Origin: CAVPEW01 sp050247895
GTDB taxonomy: Bacteria; Actinomycetota; Acidimicrobiia; Acidimicrobiales; VFJN01
Assembly: GCA_050247895.1 (NCBI GenBank)
Contig: JBFWTJ010000191.1
Span: 1-7,972, forward strand
Length of the DNA: 7,972 nucleotides
Reading direction: 5' to 3'
This document shows positions 5,797 through 7,972 of the stretch, one piece after another. The stretch's first letter is position 1. The number at the start of each line of letters is the position of its first letter. The position numbers and the translations under genes were made by a program. The notes beneath the pieces were generated by a model. That model worked only from the letters and a program-made list of their open reading frames with translations, was not told the DNA's origin and did not search any database.

Positions 5797-7068
5797 ATGG
5801 CGAAGATCGCGGTCATCGGCACGGGCTACGTCGGCCTGACGACCGGCGCCTGCTTCGCGCACCTCGGCCACGAGGTCGTCTGCGCCGACGTGGACGAGGA
5901 GAAGGTCGCCCGGCTCCGGGAGGGCGACGTGCCCATCCTCGAGGCCGGCCTGGACCAGCTCGTGCGGGAGGGGATCGACGGCGGGCGCCTCTCGTTCGTG
6001 GTCGGCGCCGTCAACGCGGCCCACGACTGCGAGGTCGCCTACCTGTGCGTGCCGACCCCCCAGTCCGACGACGGCTCGGCGGACCTCTCCTACATCGAGG
6101 CCGCGGCGGCCGAGATCGGCCCGGTGCTGCCCAGCGAGGCCGTGGTGGTCAACAAGTCCACCGTCCCGGTGGGCTCGACCCGGGTCGTCGAGCGGGCCCT
6201 GAAGCGCTCCGACGTGGCCGTGGTCTCCAACCCCGAGTTCCTCCGGGAGGGCTCGGCCGTCCACGACTTCCTGCACCCCGACCGGATCGTGGTGGGCGCC
6301 GACGACCAGTCGGCCGCGGTGCGGGTCTCCTCGCTCTACCTCGGGGTCCCGGCGCCGGTGATCGTGACCGACCCGGCGTCGGCCGAGACCATCAAGTACG
6401 CGGCGAACGCCTTCCTGGCCACCAAGATCTCGTTCATCAACGCCGTGGCCGCGGTGTGCGAGGCGGTGGGCGCCGACATCAACGACGTCGTGCTGGGCAT
6501 GGGCTACGACACCCGCATCGGCCACGAGTTCCTACGCCCCGGCCCGGGCTTCGGGGGGAGCTGCTTCCCCAAGGACACCCGGGCCATGGTCAGGATCGCC
6601 GAGGACGCCGGCTACGACTTCGGCCTGCTCAAGGGCGTGATCACCGTCAACGACGAGCAGTTCGCCCGGGTGGCCGACAAGGTCGAGGCGGCCGCCGGGG
6701 GCTCGGTCCAGGGCAAGCGGATCGCGGCGTGGGGGCTGACCTTCAAGGCCCGCACCGATGACCTGAGGGACTCGCCCGCCCTGGAGGTCCTGGCCCGGCT
6801 GGGGGAGCGGGGTGCCGACCTGCGGGCCTTCGACCCCGCCGTGGCCCGCCAGCTCGAGGGGATCGAGGTGGTCGACGACCCGTACACCGCGGTCGAGGGT
6901 GCCGAGGTCCTGGTGGTGCTGACCGAGTGGGACGAGTTCCGCTGGCTCGACGTGGACAAGGTGGCCGAGCGCATGGCGGCCCGCCGCGTGGTCGACGCCC
7001 GGAACCTGCTCGACCGGGCCACGTGGCAGCGCCGCGGCTTCGAGTACCAGGGGATCGGCCGGGGCTGA
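5797..7068 (+). CDS. ugd: UDP-glucose 6-dehydrogenase
   Basis: Oxidises UDP-glucose to UDP-glucuronate with two NAD; cytoplasmic. The protein has 423 residues, within the bacterial range. Residues 8-13 form the NAD motif GTGYVG. Next come YLCVPTPQ, NKSTVPVGST, and NPEFLREGSAVHDFLHPDRIVVG with the conserved Glu. ETIKYAANAFLATKISFIN holds K200 and N204. GFGGSCFPKDT carries the catalytic C256 and nearby K260. The C-terminal domain has WGLTFKARTDDLRDSPA and VDARNLLD. The ATG lies 26 bases after rfbD with only a weak purine run (GAAGGG, 5780-5785) at a long distance. The close spacing suggests it shares the rhamnose transcript. UDP-glucuronate would feed acidic polysaccharide or pentose-sugar synthesis. 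The substrate could be another UDP- or GDP-hexose, since the family is broad, but the motifs fit UDP-glucose best. Confidence 0.95.
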   Translation: MAKIAVIGTGYVGLTTGACFAHLGHEVVCADVDEEKVARLREGDVPILEAGLDQLVREGIDGGRLSFVVGAVNAAHDCEVAYLCVPTPQSDDGSADLSYIEAAAAEIGPVLPSEAVVVNKSTVPVGSTRVVERALKRSDVAVVSNPEFLREGSAVHDFLHPDRIVVGADDQSAAVRVSSLYLGVPAPVIVTDPASAETIKYAANAFLATKISFINAVAAVCEAVGADINDVVLGMGYDTRIGHEFLRPGPGFGGSCFPKDTRAMVRIAEDAGYDFGLLKGVITVNDEQFARVADKVEAAAGGSVQGKRIAAWGLTFKARTDDLRDSPALEVLARLGERGADLRAFDPAVARQLEGIEVVDDPYTAVEGAEVLVVLTEWDEFRWLDVDKVAERMAARRVVDARNLLDRATWQRRGFEYQGIGRG

Positions 7069-7076
7069 CCTCGGTC

Positions 7077-7095
7077 CGGCCGGGTCAGCCGGCCG
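7077..7095. terminator. GC hairpin at the convergent gene ends
   Basis: A perfect 7-base-pair stem (7077-7083 with 7089-7095) and a 5-base loop lie between the stops of ugd and the minus-strand methyltransferase, covering the latter's stop codon (7085-7087). The place suits a two-way transcription stop. No T run follows on either strand, so a standard intrinsic terminator is not shown, and GC-rich DNA forms such stems easily by chance. Confidence 0.3.
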
Positions 7096-7885
7096 TGCCG
7101 GCCGCGTCCCGGGTCCGGTAGTGCCGGGACGCCCACTCGCGGTCGAAGACCACGTCGTCGCCGTCGCGGCGCAGCCAGGGCTTGAGCTCGTCGCGGTGGC
7201 GGACCACGAAGGCGAAGCAGTTGCCCTGCCGGGGGGCCAGGTGGCGGCCCAGGGCGCACACGAGCCGGAGCGGGCCGGCCAGGGCCCGGCGGGCGGGGCT
7301 GGCCGACATGGCCAGGCGCTCGACGGGGGCCCGCCAGTCGTAGCGGAAGGCCACGTCGTGGTCCCGGCCCGGATCGGCGCAGGCCACGGCCTTGCGGACC
7401 TCCCGCTCGGTCCAGCGGTAGACGAAGTTGGGCACGGCGCTGTTGGCCACCCCGCCGAAGGCCCCGCCGTTGTCGACCACGGCCTCGACCTCGTACTCGT
7501 CGGTCAGGCCCAGGCGCACGGCCAGGCGCATGGCCAGGCTGTCCCGGGCCTCGACGGCGACGATCCCCCGCCGGGCGACACGGAGCATCTCGGCCAGGGC
7601 CTTCTGGGGCGACACGCAGTGGTGCAGGCCGGCGTGGACCACGACCCAGTCGAAGCTCCCGTCGGGCAGGTCGAGCTGCTCGGCGTCCTGGTAGGACCAC
7701 CCGTAGGGCGCGTACGCGTCGCCCGACATGCGGTCGTCGAGGTTGGACACCACCACGTCGGTGAAACCCGCGGCCAGGAGCTGGTCCCGGTCGAGCGGGC
7801 CGCCGCAGACGACCAGGATCCGGTGGTCGACCTCCAGGCCGTGCTCGGCGCGGGCCGCGTCGAGCACCGCGGCGTAGAAGGACAC
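7085..7885 (-). CDS. Class I SAM-dependent methyltransferase, substrate unknown
   Basis: A 266-residue protein with the layout of the Methyltransf_11 group. Strand 1 with the glycine turn is RILVVCGGPLDRDQL (about 22-36), an unusual form in place of the common VLDxGxGxG. Acidic residues D50-D51 after strand 2 would hold the SAM ribose. A SAM-adenine stretch follows at about 67-75 (DAEQLDLPDG), then SFDWVVVHAGLHHCVSP (from 77) as strand 4, and ALAEMLRVARRGIVAVEARD as the next helix and strand. The C-terminal half has no motif I recognise, and no membrane segment is evident. The start is GTG at 7885, without a ribosome site but six bases after a TAGCCT box, which suggests a leaderless transcript. 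Neighbouring sugar genes make a glycan or lipid substrate possible, but the gene is on the opposite strand, so this is weak. Confidence 0.85.
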   Translation of the reverse strand: MSFYAAVLDAARAEHGLEVDHRILVVCGGPLDRDQLLAAGFTDVVVSNLDDRMSGDAYAPYGWSYQDAEQLDLPDGSFDWVVVHAGLHHCVSPQKALAEMLRVARRGIVAVEARDSLAMRLAVRLGLTDEYEVEAVVDNGGAFGGVANSAVPNFVYRWTEREVRKAVACADPGRDHDVAFRYDWRAPVERLAMSASPARRALAGPLRLVCALGRHLAPRQGNCFAFVVRHRDELKPWLRRDGDDVVFDREWASRHYRTRDAAGTAG

Positions 7886-7891
7886 GGGCCG

Positions 7892-7897
7892 AGGCTA
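7892..7897 (-). promoter_or_regulatory. Possible -10 box of the methyltransferase gene
   Basis: On the minus strand TAGCCT (TAnnnT pattern) is followed by six bases and then the GTG start at 7885. That spacing would put the transcription start at or next to the start codon. No good -35 hexamer is visible at the matching distance. Confidence 0.45.
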
Positions 7898-7924
7898 CCG
7901 GCCGGCCCCGGGGGCGCCGGTGGC

Positions 7925-7954
7925 TTGCCAGGTCGCGGCCCGGTCGCCTAGAAG
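7925..7954 (+). promoter_or_regulatory. Possible promoter of the gene at the right edge
   Basis: TTGCCA (7925-7930) is one base from the -35 consensus TTGACA. An 18-base spacer leads to TAGAAG (7949-7954), and six bases later an ATG stands at 7961. The arrangement fits a leaderless promoter facing away from the methyltransferase promoter. The last base of the -10 (G rather than T) is a departure from the usual pattern. Confidence 0.45.
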
Positions 7955-7960
7955 CCGGGC

Positions 7961-7972
7961 ATGGCTCGGATC
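7961..7972 (+). CDS. Possible start of a plus-strand gene, cut by the window edge
   Basis: Only four codons (MARI) are visible. The call rests on the promoter-like sequence at the right distance upstream and on the absence of any other gene covering these bases. No function can be suggested. Confidence 0.3.

Noticed and set aside
4992..6761. A 589-codon plus-strand frame across rfbD and ugd
   Set aside because: It overlaps two intact enzymes in another frame, and its product is Arg-, Pro-, Gly-, Thr- and Ser-rich low-complexity sequence. It is a shadow of GC-rich coding DNA.
6612..7700. A 362-codon minus-strand frame across the end of ugd and the methyltransferase
   Set aside because: It is opposite ugd in one half and out of frame with the methyltransferase in the other; the product is Arg- and Pro-rich without motifs.
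7121..7951. A 276-codon plus-strand frame opposite the methyltransferase
   Set aside because: Its composition is Gly-, Val-, Ala- and His-rich, typical of antisense shadow, whereas the minus strand shows clear methyltransferase motifs.

Overview
This is a very GC-rich stretch with strong G/C preference at third codon positions. All eight gene ends in view use TGA. Together with the protein styles (Arg- and Ala-rich, an LCP protein with a LytR_C domain, several starts that look leaderless), this suggests an actinobacterium, possibly of the Acidimicrobiia. The class-level placement is inference only. No mobile element, tRNA, rRNA or CRISPR array was seen, and no gap between genes exceeds about 75 bases.

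Layout, left to right. (1) The 3' part of an acyl-CoA dehydrogenase gene runs off the left edge. (2) A membrane-anchored LytR-CpsA-Psr (LCP) glycopolymer ligase overlaps it by the four bases ATGA. (3) After a 48-base gap with a possible -10 box comes a complete dTDP-L-rhamnose set in the order rfbA, rfbC, rfbB, rfbD, closely spaced and with one more ATGA overlap. (4) A UDP-glucose 6-dehydrogenase (ugd) follows after 26 bases. (5) A class I SAM-dependent methyltransferase lies on the minus strand, convergent with ugd. (6) After a 75-base divergent promoter region, the first four codons of a possible plus-strand gene reach the right edge.

The genes from the LCP protein through ugd fit one theme, the supply and attachment of cell-envelope glycopolymers. 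RfbA, RfbB, RfbC and RfbD convert glucose-1-phosphate and dTTP to dTDP-L-rhamnose. Ugd makes UDP-glucuronate. LCP enzymes transfer lipid-linked glycopolymers onto peptidoglycan outside the cell. The acyl-CoA dehydrogenase is probably unrelated metabolically despite the translational overlap. The methyltransferase has no identifiable substrate.

The window does not show an obviously new system. The points most worth a second look are a probable CTG start codon for rfbC backed by a well-placed Shine-Dalgarno site, substitutions at two normally conserved active-site positions of that epimerase, a split between leaderless first genes and Shine-Dalgarno-led internal genes, and a GATC at both exact ends of the window that may mark a restriction or cloning boundary.
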